The notes below the pieces were generated by a model, which was not told the origin of the DNA, did no database searches, and was given only the letters and a program-made list of their open reading frames with translations. 64,000 nucleotides of DNA. Source: Erythrobasidium yunnanense. Its lineage: Eukaryota; Basidiomycota; Cystobasidiomycetes; Erythrobasidiales; Erythrobasidiaceae. Each line of letters begins with the position of its first letter. Position 1 is the stretch's first letter. This document shows, in pieces, positions 34,730 to 47,000 of this stretch. Both the position numbers and the translations under genes were made by a program. The stretch lies in assembly GCA_001600175.1 (NCBI GenBank), contig BCJC01000004.1:1736001-1800000 (forward strand), in the 5' to 3' direction.

Positions 34730-36008
34730 ATGTCAAGTACTACTGGCGTCAACGAAATCACCAATTCTACCATACCTTTACCGCCTCTCCGGCTCAGAAA
34801 TACCCAACTACAGGACGTTCAAGACGTGGACATCGGGACATTCCAAACCGTTATCCCAGATGTCGTCGATACGGCTCTCTACTGGCTAACGTTAGTCGAG
34901 ACAATCCGGGCATCATCTAAAGCCGGCCGGGCTAACCCTTCATTCGATGATCTGAACAGCAACGACTTTACAGACGAAGACGATGTCAAATGTGCTGTAG
35001 CAGACCGTTGTGTCTGGCAGTATCGCCACATATTTGACCATTTCACCGTCAAGGAAGAAGACTATCGACACTTAAAAGCAAAATCCCCCCTCTGCCACAA
35101 AACACTCAACAAATACCGAACTGTCTTCCGAGATATCAAGGCAAAGATAGGAGTAATTCTTACAGAAAGGAGATCTGATGAAGTTCTCGCTTTCATCGAT
35201 AAAAGCCGTGATCAGGGTAGCAGCCCCTGTATCCAGATTACAATGGGTTTACTCAAGCTATTCCATGACGCTGATAGTCTGGAGGAGCAACATCATATCC
35301 TGTGGTACGCTTTAGACGTGCTATTCCATCAACTTGGACTTGTCCTTGGCCGATATGTGCGTATTCCACCTCTGGCTGACTGCAGCCTTCGTAAATCTGA
35401 TAGGTTCTTATAGCTGTTTGGGCAGGGCTTCAGTATCCCCGCGGATTTTAGAAGACGTCGATGCCAAAGAGGAAGAACAGCTTCATCTAGACATTTTCGA
35501 TCGGTACCATCTACGATTCCCCACAGAAGCAAGCTGTAAGGACCCCTCTAATGTACTTATTCGTACAAGAACACTGAACCCTGGTTTGCGACTCCAAGTG
35601 AAAGACCTCGTAGGCCTTCGATTAACAAGGTCTGGCCCACGACCTGTCCTTGGTGACGAGCACATTCAAGAGCTTAATGATCTCTTCTATAATGGCGCTC
35701 AGTGTCTTCCTCCTCTGGCTATCAATCTGACCGAGCAAAACTTCCTAGCAGCAGAGACACGCGTCCAGCTTAACTTCCTGAAGACGGAGGCAGTGCCCCT
35801 TGAAGTGTTTTCTACCTACCCTCTGGCTGGTATACCTCTCTCTTCCTCTACATCCACACCACCACATGATCCCACGGGACACAATGTACCGTCTCTGGTT
35901 GAGAGCTCAAGAGCTTGGGCTAAAGCGCGCCGAGACGCTATTCGTAGTAAAAGACCTGCTATTTCCTACAATATGTGCGGGACGCACGACTTTGATTATG
36001 AGATGTGA
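34730..36008 (+). CDS. Orphan gene of two open segments, junction unresolved
   Basis: I do not recognise this gene. The first open segment (34730-35413) gives MSSTTGVNEI and a largely helical, charged sequence with DTALYWLTLVETIR, CVWQYRHIFDHF and ILWYALDVLFHQLGLVLG. The second segment (to 36008) is in another frame and carries EEEQLHLDIFDRYHLRF, LRLQVKDLVGLRLT and a basic tail ending DFDYEM. A plausible intron at about 35358-35410 (GTGCGT to TTATAG) leaves the phases one codon position apart, so either an unusual splice joins them or the gene is frameshifted. It is divergent from the NUD1-like gene with 198 bases between starts. Nothing links it to a pathway. Confidence 0.5.
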
Positions 36009-36324
36009 ATCAACAGAGCGCCCAAGCTTGTCATAAACCGAGCGGTCCCTTCTTCCTCGTAATTCGCGCCCGGTCCATCCAAGCGACATTCTGTATCGTT
36101 CCCATATGCCTATCTCTTCATTTACTTCTCATCGTTGTACCATCAGTACCATCAACATACTGATTCCCCCCATCGTGGGCTACTGTGTATCACCGCGACT
36201 CAAACCATGTCGCAATCGAGCATTCTGTAGCACAGCTTGGTGTTGTTTTCCAGGAAGGCTAATCCACACTGACCAGCAGTGCGAAGAGGTATCTTATATA
36301 CAAGATGCGACAGCGACTATGTTC
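36009..36324. other. Convergent intergenic region, no gene seen (316 bases)
   Basis: This lies between the orphan gene and the secreted-protein gene. A possible extra last exon of the latter (after a GTATGAG donor at 36330, resuming near 36229) is the only coding-like signal. Confidence 0.4.
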
Positions 36325-37004
36325 TCATACCTTTGTCCACTGATAGACCTGCTCCACTTTCAGATTGTCTTTATCGCATTTCTCAGCTCCCGTTCCATCA
36401 ATCTTTACGAATCGTCCACTATCACTTGAAGCAAGACACGCTTTGGCACTCGGGTCGCCATTGTAGAAAGAGCACCAGAGCGTAGAGGCTGGAGTACCTG
36501 GGCTTGCTGCCAAGTTGCAGTATAGGCCGAAATGCGTACCAACTTGCATAGCGTTCTCTTTGGTGCAGGTGTACCAACGAGTATAGCCGTCGGGTGTAGT
36601 CCATGTACCGCAGGAAGGTCCGTCTGCGGGATGTTCAGTGAAATACATCACATAGCTGGAAGCTTCGGGAGCCTTGATGAACGAGACGATAACTAGGTGC
36701 AGAATATAAAGGGAAGGATTGGAATGAAAGGTCAGGCTAAGGCATCTAGCCAAACACTAGAGCTATGCGCCGTAAACTTACGAGGATCATGGGTCTGATT
36801 GGCATTAAGCTGTCCAGTGCGGTTAGGCAGATCAGTAGCTGGTCTGAGTGAGTACTTGGCGTTCAAGTCGAGCTTGCCATCCGGGAGCGGTTCCACTACG
36901 AAGGGAGTGGTAGCGGTCTGTCTAATACTTAAGCGTTGAAGACGGGCGAATGCAGGTGCAGAGGCTACTAGAGCCGCTACGAGGTACGATTGGAGGTGAA
37001 GCAT
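36325..37004 (-). CDS. Secreted cysteine-containing protein, unrecognised
   Basis: Exons 37004-36782 and 36692-36325 give 196 residues. The N-terminus MLHLQSYLVAALVASAPAFA is a clear signal peptide, followed by an Arg-rich propeptide-like stretch (RLQRLSIR) that could be a protease site. The mature part has six cysteines (CGTW, CTKE, CNLA, CSFY, CLAS, CDKD), which could form three disulfides, and N-glycosylation sequons NRT and NQT. Repeated W/Y/T clusters (GTWTTPDGYTRWYTC) suggest a small beta-rich fold. No family is recognised. It would act outside the cell or in the wall. The 3' end may be spliced to one more short exon. Confidence 0.65.
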
Positions 37005-37440
37005 GATGAGTACGAGTGCGTGATGAAATGTGCTTGGTGATTGCTCAAGTGCGGAGAAAGGATCCTGCCCAAAGAGTGTGATAGCTGAGAGTGGTGCTTT
37101 CGGTTGTTATGAAGTATAGCAGCAAAGCGAGAGCTGTATGTTCTGGCATGTCTGTCAGCAGCAGCGGCGGAGTGTGTTTCGGGAGCCCTAAGGCGGACAT
37201 CAAAGGGAGTGACTCAAAGGGCGGAAGGAAAGGATCCAGCTCTGAGCCGCTTTGCCGATACTGATCGGGGTCCGAACTGAATCTTCTTCCAAACCGCTCT
37301 GTCAGTCAATATACTTCGCTCAGATCGGCGAGAGCTCTCTTTTGAGCGTACGTTAGTCCACACCCCCACCGAAGTTTCCGATTAGCTCACGTTGCGTTCT
37401 CCATCGCTCTTCTTACAATATCTTCATACGATAGGACGGT
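37005..37440. other. Intergenic region, no gene seen (436 bases)
   Basis: It holds the promoter of the secreted-protein gene and the 3' end of the verprolin gene. No coding or RNA gene is evident. Confidence 0.5.
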
Positions 37441-38984
37441 CTACAACACTCTCTTGAAGTCGAAATTCGATCCTTCGCTTTTCCCAGATGGGTAATTCCT
37501 CTGTTGTTTCATAAACGGTCTCGGAGCCGGAAAGTGTGCCGACTGTGGGAATTTCCTCACTATCCCTCCTGACGACGTCGAGGATGTCATTGTTGTAGGT
37601 GGGGAAGGAGGTCTGTCGTCCTCTGGGGGAGGAGGAGGAGGTGGTGGAGGAGGAGGAGGAGGGGAATCTTCTCGATCAATGTCGTAGCGAGACGATGAAT
37701 AGCCGTTCGTATTGCCGTTTGCGGGCGCAGGGGGAGGAGGGGGAGGGGGAGCTCGAGAATGGGACACGGATGCTGATAGCGCAGGAGGAGGTGGTGGTAT
37801 ACTGCGTCTTAATTCGCTGCCGCCTGAAGAAGGTGGTGGAGGAGGCAGACGAGGAGTGGCGCGACTAGGCGCTGCTGGCGCTGCTACTGATATCTGGCTA
37901 CTTCGCGAAGGCAGCACAGGCGGTGGAGGAGGAGGTGCAGAGGGCGTACCAGCTCTGGGAGGTGTAGGAGGCACACTCCTTGTAGGCAGCGCGGGCGAAG
38001 AACCTGGTAAAGGCCTCGATGGCGGAGGAGGCGGTAATTGCGGTCTTGGAGGAGCTACGTCTGAACTTGCAGGTGATCCTCGTGAAGGGACGGGAGGAGG
38101 AGGTGCTCTTGAGCTTCTTGAAGCTGGAGGAGGGGGAGGAGGTGCTCTGTGACCTGAAGGTCCCGAAGAAGGCGTAGGCGGAGGCGGCGGTCTTGAAGGC
38201 GGCAGAGCTCTCGAGGGCGCACTTGAACCACCAGCTGGAGGAGGGGGAGGAGGAGCAGCTGGTGGTAATCCAGGTCTTGGAAGACTGCTTCCTCCAGCAC
38301 TCGTCGCAGGCGGCGGAGGGGGAGGAGGTGCTTTTGAACTCGGTCGTGCAGGAGGGCCGCTCGCTGGAATTGGAGGAGCTCGCTTCGGAGGACCTGAAGA
38401 AGGGACTGGAGGTGCGGGAGGTGGTGGTGCGCCGCCTGCTGGTCGACCTGGAGGTGGTACAGGAGGCCGTATAGGCGGAGCTATGGGTGCTGAGGGTGGA
38501 GAGGGAGCAGACGCGGGTGGTCCTCGGCCTGCAAATACACTGTCTCAGCCATCTTAATAATCAATAGCCTGCCTGGAAGCATCTTACCCGTCTTGACACC
38601 TCCGGTAGACTTCTTGAGCGTAGGCATCCCTGCAAACCGTTAGTCTTCTCAGCATACATCAATCTTCTAGATCCAGATATAAATACTCACCGCCTGCAAA
38701 CAGCCCTCCAAGCTGAGGCGCCGCGCTCATAGCCGAGACCGCATCTTTTGACGGTGCACCACCGCTCGCAGTCGGTGGACGAGGAGCGCCCATAGGTATT
38801 CCTCCCATCCCTCCTCCTCCTGATGATGGTTTCACATCGATGGCGGGTGCACTCTTATCTACAGTCTGGACTTTCTTGAGGCCTTTACCCTGGAAGTACA
38901 CTGTGTCAGCTCTGGGAGCTGCAGAGGGAGGGAGGGAGAGGGTCGACGGACCTGCTTGATGGCTGCTTGGAGTGCTGAATCCAT
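37441..38984 (-). CDS. VRP1: Verprolin / WIP-like WASP-interacting protein
   Basis: An actin-regulating partner of WASP at cortical patches and endocytic sites, 453 residues from exons 38984-38952, 38889-38691, 38629-38588 and 38528-37441. The WH2 actin-binding motif is at the very N-terminus: SALQAAIKQGKGLKKVQTVD (about residues 3-22). The middle 300 residues are proline-rich, with more than a dozen runs of 5-13 prolines for profilin and SH3 domains. The C-terminus has a FPQSAHFPAPRPF segment where WASP-binding lies in the family and ends FDFKRVL. The proline tracts make the plus strand a long GGAGGA-rich purine run. Intron positions within the WH2 motif agree with frame. Confidence is high for the class. 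Confidence 0.9.
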
Positions 38985-39311
38985 GGTGGAAGCAGTTTAC
39001 AGCGTCTGCAGGGAAGAACAGTCGACTCCCAGACCGATGACGGCGGGTCCCTTGGACGCTGAATTGCAAGGACTGGCCAGGCCAAAGATGGTTTGGTATG
39101 AGAGTAGCTGTCAGAAGCAGCAAACAGTATGGCTCAAGATGATTCGCTGATGTTGAAATATTGCGGGAAAGACAAGAGCAGCGAAGCGGTGATAGAGAAA
39201 GCACAGCCGAGCGCGCAGATAGACCATCCTTCATTTGTTGACTTATACCATAGTCTACTCCCAAGAAACACAACACTGTCCTTTTCAAAACCTTCTTTCC
39301 CCAAAAGCGTT
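38985..39311. other. Upstream region of verprolin, no gene seen (327 bases)
   Basis: This lies between the verprolin start and the stop of the MCM-binding protein gene, both on the minus strand. It should hold the verprolin promoter. No gene or repeat was found. Confidence 0.5.
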
Positions 39312-41417
39312 CTATAACCGACCCTTTCTCCGCTGATCCAGCTCCCTTGTCTTCTTCCAATCCTCCTGATCCAGGCCTTTCTTCCCACAACTTATTGCAT
39401 ATAGTCGTGCGAGCGTCATTCTCAGTACTAGATCTTCCTGCGTGACGGATTTCGATTGGCGTGCGTTCACAAAGTCGTTTTGGATGTACTGTTTCATATT
39501 CACAGAAAGATAATATATGGATGGTTAGTGTGTGAGAGAAAGAGGGGGGGAATGAAGGAAGGTACCTCGCTCATCTCGTCGGGAATAGAGAAGTCGTTCC
39601 CTGGTTGGAAAGCCAGCATGGTGCGCCATCGCTCAAGCTGTGCGGCCGATGGTTTTCCAGTGCCGCTGTTCGTACTCGATGGCTGTACGGGCACGACGCA
39701 TTCGATCTGCGATCAATCACGATGAGAAAGAAAGCGTCAGTCCCGAACCGACGCTGCATATTAGTATAGAATCAAGAAGCATGGACGTACAGGAAGCAGG
39801 CTCTTGCCCTTGCTGAGCACTATAACACGTAGATCCGTCTCGAACGTAAAGCTCGAGAAGGGGAACACATAAGCGAGCGTCTGATCATTGACGACCTGCG
39901 TCAGAGCCTGTACATTTCTCACGCCTGGTATATCACCATCACAAATCATATCAGCATAACTTCTTCTTTCTAGCGAACAGCTACTACAGAAACGGAGCAA
40001 CGCACCTCTGTCTTTCAGCGTCCCCTCGCTCAACCCCGTCTCATCCACCACCAACGTTGTACCTGCAGGTAATTGCAGCATGCCAGCTAGCAAGTTCTCA
40101 TCCCTGCTCTCTGGGACATAGATACTTTTGTTCAGAGCATCGATCGAGAAATCCAAATTTACGAGTCGTGGGAGAAGAAATTGGAGGGTGGTGGAAAGGA
40201 GGGTGGAAGAAGCTGATGAGGAGGGTAGGTTGAGATTGAGAGGGAGTTGGCCGAGCGCTAAGGCGCCTCTGCGTGCGTGTCTGGGTAGATGAAATGAATA
40301 AGTAGAAATTTGGGAAAGAACGAGGATAAGGAGTATGAGCTTACATCGTCCCATAGAGCGATAGCAACACAAATTCCGCAGCTAATATATCTCCTTCAAC
40401 CGCCTCCGCTATATACTCAATCAACTCCCTCCTTGCGCTCATCCAGTCTTTCACTAGCTGATCCTCCTTCTTCTCCTCTTCGATCAGTCGATAGATGACA
40501 TGTAGCGTCTTCACTGGTTCTTCAAGCATCGACGTCGATGATTGTCCTTCATCTTCTTCTGCTATAGCAGAGGGTAAATACGAGTAATCCAATATCCCTA
40601 CGAATTCAGCGATTTCTGTCGATTTTAGGTGTGTCTCCGCTTCGTTTGGAGAAGGATATAGTTTCAGAATAGCTCCGGTTGAAGAAGTGTTAGGTAGAGG
40701 ATGCTTGTTGCGTAAAGAAGAGGGTTGGGAGTATGCAGGACTTGTCGCAGAGGGTTCCAGGTTGAGACGCGTCGAAAGGTGGTCCGCTAGGTCGGTGTTG
40801 TTTGATGGATGCTTGGAAGCAGTATACCAATCTGTCTCACCGGGTACGTCGACTGCGTAGATGACCTGTCTCTCGCGGAGATTCGAGTAGTCAGCCGGCT
40901 CGTACTGCGACTCTGTCTCAGAATTTTTCAACATATACGAAGTAACACAGACTTACGCCAATGACCGGCGATCCACTTGTCGTGCCTTCAGAGTATGCAC
41001 AGCACCCTCTTCCATCTCTATCGTTGCCCACATTCAGAGCATACACCTGGCTTGCAAGCCCCGTATCCTGGATCATGCATCTGAATCTGACCAGTTTCGC
41101 ACGTTGATGTACGTCCTGCAATCGTGGGATCTTGCGAATCAAATCATACAAAGAAAGTCAGCACTTTACGCGTCGCGAGACTGGCGAATGGGTACCGCGC
41201 ACTTGGGCTGTATGGCCAGACAGGATGCGTGAGAAATGAGCGTGGACATTGTGGAAGAAGGTGTCGTCGTTGTTTGAGCTAGAGCTGGAATAGATCTCTG
41301 CTACGAAGGCCAGAGGGTCGGTGATTGCTGCAGATTCGGCTGGAAGAACATGACAGCTGCGATGAGCATAGCTACATGATGACGATGATGATTGTGCTAC
41401 TTACGTGATGGCGACAT
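39312..41417 (-). CDS. MCMBP: MCM complex-binding protein (MCMBP)
   Basis: A nuclear protein that binds MCM helicase subunits and helps assemble or unload MCM complexes, 540 residues. Exons are 41417-41405 (13 bases), 41339-41203, 41130-40957, 40916-40345, 40280-40006, 39924-39791, 39706-39566 and 39488-39312. The family signature RAKLVRFRCMIQDTG with YAL is near residue 60, followed by RERQVIYAVDVPGETDW, FVGILDYSYLP, and the AAA-like core AEFVLLSLYG, LPLNLNLP, LLAGMLQLPAGTTLVVDET and TQVVNDQTLAYVFPF. The end VTQEDLVLRMTLARLYAIS is typical. Its start codon is only 12 bases from that of the divergent RIO1 gene; the tiny first exon is supported by phase but not independently. Confidence 0.9.
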
Positions 41418-41429
41418 TGTCGTTGTTCA

Positions 41430-43661
41430 ATGGATGCCGAGTTGTTAGAATCAGAGAAGCAGCTTTCTCTCTCAGAGACAATTGCTATGCCTCGACGTCG
41501 GATGCCCTTGGATGAGGTGGAACCAGTGCATCAGCCTGTAGAGCTCCCATCCCCTCCACCAGCACACTCGAAGCTGCCAGTCGACAATGATGACCAAGAA
41601 GATTCAGAAGAAGATTCACTTGAAGACAGCGACGACGAGCTAGACGAGGATGACTACGATGAAGATGAAGAAGATGATGGCCCTCGGATAGACAGCCAAC
41701 TCGTCAACGACCAGGACTGTCAGCTAACTTGGCATAGAAAATCCATAGATTGACGACTGACGCTCGTTATTCGTGTCGCAGGGGAGAACGCATCAGGAGA
41801 CCTGACAAAACGGTACAACAGGCTCAGACAACATGTAGGCGCTCTGTCTGGGCCAAGAACGACGTCTGGGCCTGCAAATGCAAAAGTAGGAATAGCTATG
41901 CCTGCGCAGAACCAGATAAAGCGGCAGCGGCAGCGTATATCACACTCTGTCCAAGAGCAGCAGCAACAGTCTTCGTCAACTGCGAACACGGCCGGCGTCC
42001 ACGCCAGCAAACTCGATTCGTCACTCGCAGCTCTGTCGCATCGCTATGGCTCAGCCCTCAACTTGGCACCCGTAGCTTCTTCATCTTCTTCCACTCCTTA
42101 CAACGCCCCCTCTTCGTCGTCAACCAACTTCGCAGAACCAAGCTTCACTTCAAATGCGGCGACTAGAAAAGGTGGTTCGGAAAGACATAATACATTGAAA
42201 GATAAGAGCGACAGAGCAACGACGGAGCAGGTGCTGGATCCACGTACGAAGTTGGTGTTGTTCAAGATGCTAGGAAGGGGATTGTTGGAGAAAGTCGAGG
42301 GGTGTGTCAGTACGGGAAAAGAGGCAAGTCCCAATCCGATTCTGCAGAAACAACAGAGTGCTTGCTGACGCTGTACGCTGTGATGACTCCAGGCCAATGT
42401 CTATCACGCTCTGGGGCGCATACACCCAGACGCCGAACCTCCATCACCACTCATCGATCTGGCCATAAAGATATACAAGACGTCCATTCTGACATTCAAG
42501 TCGCGCTCCAAGTATCTCGAAGGTGAATTCCGGTTCAAGAACGGGTATTCTAAAGTAAAGAACCCACGCAAACTCGTCCGTCTCTGGGCTGAGAAAGAAA
42601 TGCGCAACTTGAAAAGAATACATAGTGCTGGTATAAGGTGTCCGGAACCTGTGGAAGTAAGAGGAAATGTCCTCGTAATGACGTTTTTGGGGAAACATCA
42701 TTCTGAACTCTCCTCTTCCGAAGATGAAAATAATGGCTGGGAAGCCTGTCCTCGATTGAAAGACGCTATCTTACCCGCGGAGAAATTGGATGATCTCTAC
42801 ATTGAAGTCCTCTACATCCTCCGCCGATTATATAAGATATGCAAGCTCGTCCACGCCGATTTCAGCGAGTACAACATCCTCTACAACTATATCGACGAAC
42901 ACCTCTACACCATCGATGTGAGCCAAAGTGTGGAACACGATCATCCCCATGCGTTCGATTTCTTGAGATCTGATATAGGGAACGCGGATGAGTTTTTCAG
43001 TAGGAGAGGTGTACGCACATTGGGTATAAAGAGGGCGTTTGAAGTGATAGTGCAAGAATGGGGAAAGAACGGGGAGGAGGATATGGATGATATAAGAGAA
43101 GAAGTGGAGAGGCGCTTCGACCTTCCCTCGGTCGCTAATGAAGAACAAGTTGGAGAGCAGGCGAGAGAGGATGAGCAGAGGGATGGAGATCAGTTCTTCA
43201 AACAGGCGTACATACCAAGGACGCTCAATGAGGTCTTCGACCCGGAAAGGGATGTGCAGAAGGTCTTGAAAGGAGAGAAGGACCAGCTCATCTATGCTCA
43301 AGTAGCGGGCGTCGTGGCGCCTACGCCTAAACCGTCATCCGACATGCATACTACCAATGGAATGTCAAATGGCTCTTCCACTGTCAAACAAGCACGCTTT
43401 GTCGATGCATCACTAGAAGACGACGACTCCGCCTCCGCCTCTTTCGACGACTCAGCCTCAGCCTCTGATGAAGATTCGGAAGAAGAAGAAGAAGATAATG
43501 ATAAACCTCACCAGCCCCGCGGGAAGCGCCACGAGGACAAAGACGCGAAAAAGGAGCGGAAAGCAGCTGTCAAAGAAGAGAAGCGCGAGAAGAGGAAAGA
43601 GAAGATTCCAAAAGCTATGAAGAAGGCGAAAGTGAAGAGGACGAGCGGGAAGAAGAAGTAG
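41430..43661 (+). CDS. RIO1: RIO1 atypical protein kinase
   Basis: An ATPase/kinase needed for final maturation of the 40S ribosomal subunit, 699 residues from exons 41430-41718, 41782-42323 and 42393-43661. The N-terminal 200 residues are acidic and low-complexity ([12 protein letters not shown]). The RIO domain has the P-loop [14 protein letters not shown], the lysine in LAIKIYKTS, the catalytic Asp in [12 protein letters not shown] and the metal-binding [12 protein letters not shown], all diagnostic of RIO1. A basic C-terminal tail ([15 protein letters not shown]) is as in fungal RIO1. The second intron, 42324-42392, has a GC donor (GAG/GCAAGT) inside the P-loop region. The start may instead be the Met at 41487, which would leave 69 bases to the MCMBP start. 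Confidence 0.93.
42324..42392 (+). other. GC-AG intron of RIO1
   Basis: The donor reads GAG/GCAAGT and the acceptor CTCCAG/GCC. It joins STGKE to ANVYHA exactly, in phase 0. No GT donor nearby restores this conserved segment, so the GC donor is well supported. Confidence 0.85.
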
Positions 43662-44011
43662 GATGTCAATTCTTTCGGCTAGATTAGATGCGTGCGTGGT
43701 CTTGTGACATGTTGTTGCCAGATTATGAATGGTAAATAACGTTTAGCGAAAGCTCTAAGTTGAGTTCTTCGTCCGAAGTGGACGCGCATGTTCTGCATTC
43801 GTTATCGCTACAAGGGAAGGGAAGTACAATATCTTGGGCTCGGACAAGCTAATGGAACCACTATTATCTATTCTATGCGGTTTGTTATTAGAATGAGCTC
43901 ATCAGACTGATTACTAAATGTCCGTAATTGCTAACGATGGTAAACCGAAGACTCGTAAAGAAAGATGGGGGCGTCTACTGCACGAGGGCTGAAACATGAG
44001 GTAACGACGGC
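43662..44011. other. Convergent intergenic region, no gene seen (350 bases)
   Basis: This lies between the RIO1 stop and the YTH gene stop. It holds both 3' ends; no other signal was found. Confidence 0.5.
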
Positions 44012-47000
44012 CTAGCGCCTAGTTGCGATATATTGTTGTTGTTGCTGGTGCATTATGGGTTGATGGGGTGTGAAGGAACGATAGTACTGCTGTTGCTGTT
44101 GTTGCTGAAGAGGTCCAGGCGCAAAGCCGGGCGAGAAGCCTTGCGGCGTTGCTTGTTGTCCCTGAAAAGCCGGTGAGAAGGAAGTGGTTGACAGGGCATG
44201 TGTCTTTTGTTGATTGATGGTTTGCTGTGCTGGTTGTTCAGCTTGAGACTGATAATATGCGTAGTCTGCAATCGAGTCAAGTCAGTATACAGCGCAGGAA
44301 GGATGTTTGTGAGACGGTGCAATCACCTTGTAATAAAGTCGTCTTGGCGGGATATGTCGTAAAGATGCGCAATATCTCACATCCTTGTTCATAAGGTACT
44401 TCTTGAGTATCTCTACTGCTCGTAACTGGTTTCTGTTCGTTCGTATTCGTAAGTTTGAGGTGTCGTAGCTGTGCGTTCGGGATATCTGCGCATTGTCATT
44501 AGTGACTAGCCCCGGCTTGGAAGGATGAAGGGAGTCACGCACCTCTGATGAAGATCCACCGAAGCTTCATCACTCCTTTCCATTTATCGTTCATAGCCCA
44601 AACATTGCTCGTGACAGTATAGTCGAGCGGAGTGAGCATCTCGGCAATACCGCAGAAATGGCCTGATGCATTTACGGAGAAACAGAGATAGATGGGACCA
44701 TTCTCTGCTGAGGTTTTGAATGCTTCGTCGAGTCTCTTGTTGCCAAGCGCCGTCGACGACCAAATCTCAAACCTGGACAAGATGACAGAAGAGATCAGTT
44801 TAAGCCTTGGAGTAAAAACGCAGAGATGTGACATACTTGATAGACTTGAAGACATCGTCTTCCGTAAAGCTCTTGATAACAAAGAAGCGTGCGTTTGCAG
44901 GCCTCGTATCGAAGTCTGGTGGATTATAGCCTTTCGTAGCTGTCAGAGCCGGAATATCGATTGGGCTAACTTCTGTGCTAGCTTGTGCTCTGGCTCTTTG
45001 CTGTTGCTGAGTCTGATATGTCTGCTGTTGTTGGTGGTATGGCTGCTGTTGCTGCTGCGGATGGTAGCCATTCGAAGGCTGTTGTACAGGTACAGCGGCA
45101 GGCAAAGCTGGCGAGAAGGGCGTAAAAGCTCCGTAGTTGGGTTGCGGCGAAGAAGCGGGAGATCCAGTAGCTGCTGCAAGGACAGCATTTGTTTTCTGCA
45201 GCGCATCAATACGTGCAGCAAGGTTTTGTGTTTCTTGCTGTGCGATGAAAGGTGTAGGCACTGCTGGACTTGCGTCGTTCAGATTCAGACCGGCCTGTAG
45301 CGCAGCTGCTAATTGGGCTTGCTGTTCCTGTAATTGCTGTGTTTGAGCTGCAAGAAGCTGTTGTTGTAGGGCAAGATTGTTCGAGAAGGCAGCGGCTTGG
45401 GCAGGATCGCTCAAGGAAGGGAAGGGTAGGGCTGGTTGAGCTGACGACGGGGCTGCTGAAGGGATAGAAGAAGGATGGAGAGGAGAAGCTGGTGTTCCTG
45501 CGATACGTTCCTTGTCTTTCAGGTAGTTGACTTGCGGTAGTCCTGGTCCGGCGGTTGTGACTCCTCTGCCGTGGGATACCTGACTAGCACTGCTGTGGAT
45601 ATGATTCCGCATCTGTGCATATTCATGACCAGCGGCGCTGGGGAAGGCACTCCCTGCGTGATGGGTATGCCCGATAGGCGGCACATAGGGCGCAGCACTT
45701 TGCGGTCCACGTAGCTGAGCTTTGATAGAGTGAGCTCGTCGGAGACCTCCGTTCGCGATCTGAGGCGCATGCGACGAAGATGATTGTGAGAGAGTTCCCG
45801 ATGAGCCGGTCTGCTGCTGCTGAGCGACTGCAGTATAAAGTGCGTCGGGATTGGTCTGGAGTGGTGGAAGAAGGGGTGTATTGCGTCTCTGAGGCTGTGG
45901 TAGGACAGTATTGCGACTCGCTGGAAGTGGAGCAGGCTGCTTCATTGTTAACGAGTTATTCCTCCGAAGGCTTGCCGTGTCCTGTAGGGGCGACGAAGAG
46001 TGTAGATGAGGATAAGGAGATGCTTGCTGCTTCAGATGCTGCTTCTCTTCAGGTGTAGGGCTCCATGGATTCGATTTGCCAAGTAAGCCTGGGTCGATAG
46101 GCGAGGTTGGCGAAGGGCTGAAAGACCGCTGCCGCCGAGGGTCCGAAGTCTTGCGCAGCAAGCTCTCACTGCCATGCCTGGAATGCGAAGGTGACAGGGG
46201 GAAGGGCTTCTCTACCAGATTCTCATCGCCTGCGTTGACTGACCAGGACCGGCTATGCAGAGACTGCCCAGGGTGCCCTGAGACTGTCCGTAGCGAAGGT
46301 GAAGGCCTGGAAGTGACTACAAAACCAGAGTTGCGGCTTTTGAGAGAAGATGCGAACTGATCGATGGGAGAAATAGGCCCTTCCGCCAGGCGTTGCTGGA
46401 AACATCTGGTCAGCTCACATAACCTAGTGGCATGCGACAAGATCAAGGCTCACTAGGTCTCCTGCTGCAGTATTGCTCCTACTACGCTGCTCCATGCTCG
46501 CAGGAAGCGCCGTGGCAATATCATCGTTCGCATTGCTATCCCACTGCGCTCCCGAGTTTGTAGCCCTTCTCAGCACTCTGCTGATTGGCATTGAAGAATG
46601 CCTTGCAAGCGATGCGGTCGCAGGCTGATATAACCTTCGTTCATCGGTATCGTAATCATCGTCGTTCTCTTCGTCGTTTTCTAGCAGCTCGGCATAGGCG
46701 CTCGCAGAGGCGTTAGAGAGTCCACTATCAATGTACAGACCACTTGTGCTTGCTCCTTCTTGTACTGAGGGCGAGTTGGCCGATGACGAGCCGGCGTTTC
46801 GACCAGGCTGACCAGGACTGACGGGACCAGCACCATTGCTAGATGACTGCTGTCCTGTGAGTCTGTAGAGTCTGGATCCGCTCGAAGTCGTGGTGTGCGC
46901 CCGCCGTACGCTGGCTCTCTCCTGCATGCCGGCCAGAGGGAAGTCGTCGTTCGCTTCGGCGTCCATCGCGGCTGCGTCGTTGTTGTTGTAGCTGTCTGGA

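Noticed and set aside
37599-38474. Plus-strand Gly/Glu-rich open frames
   Set aside because: They are antisense readings of the verprolin proline tracts.
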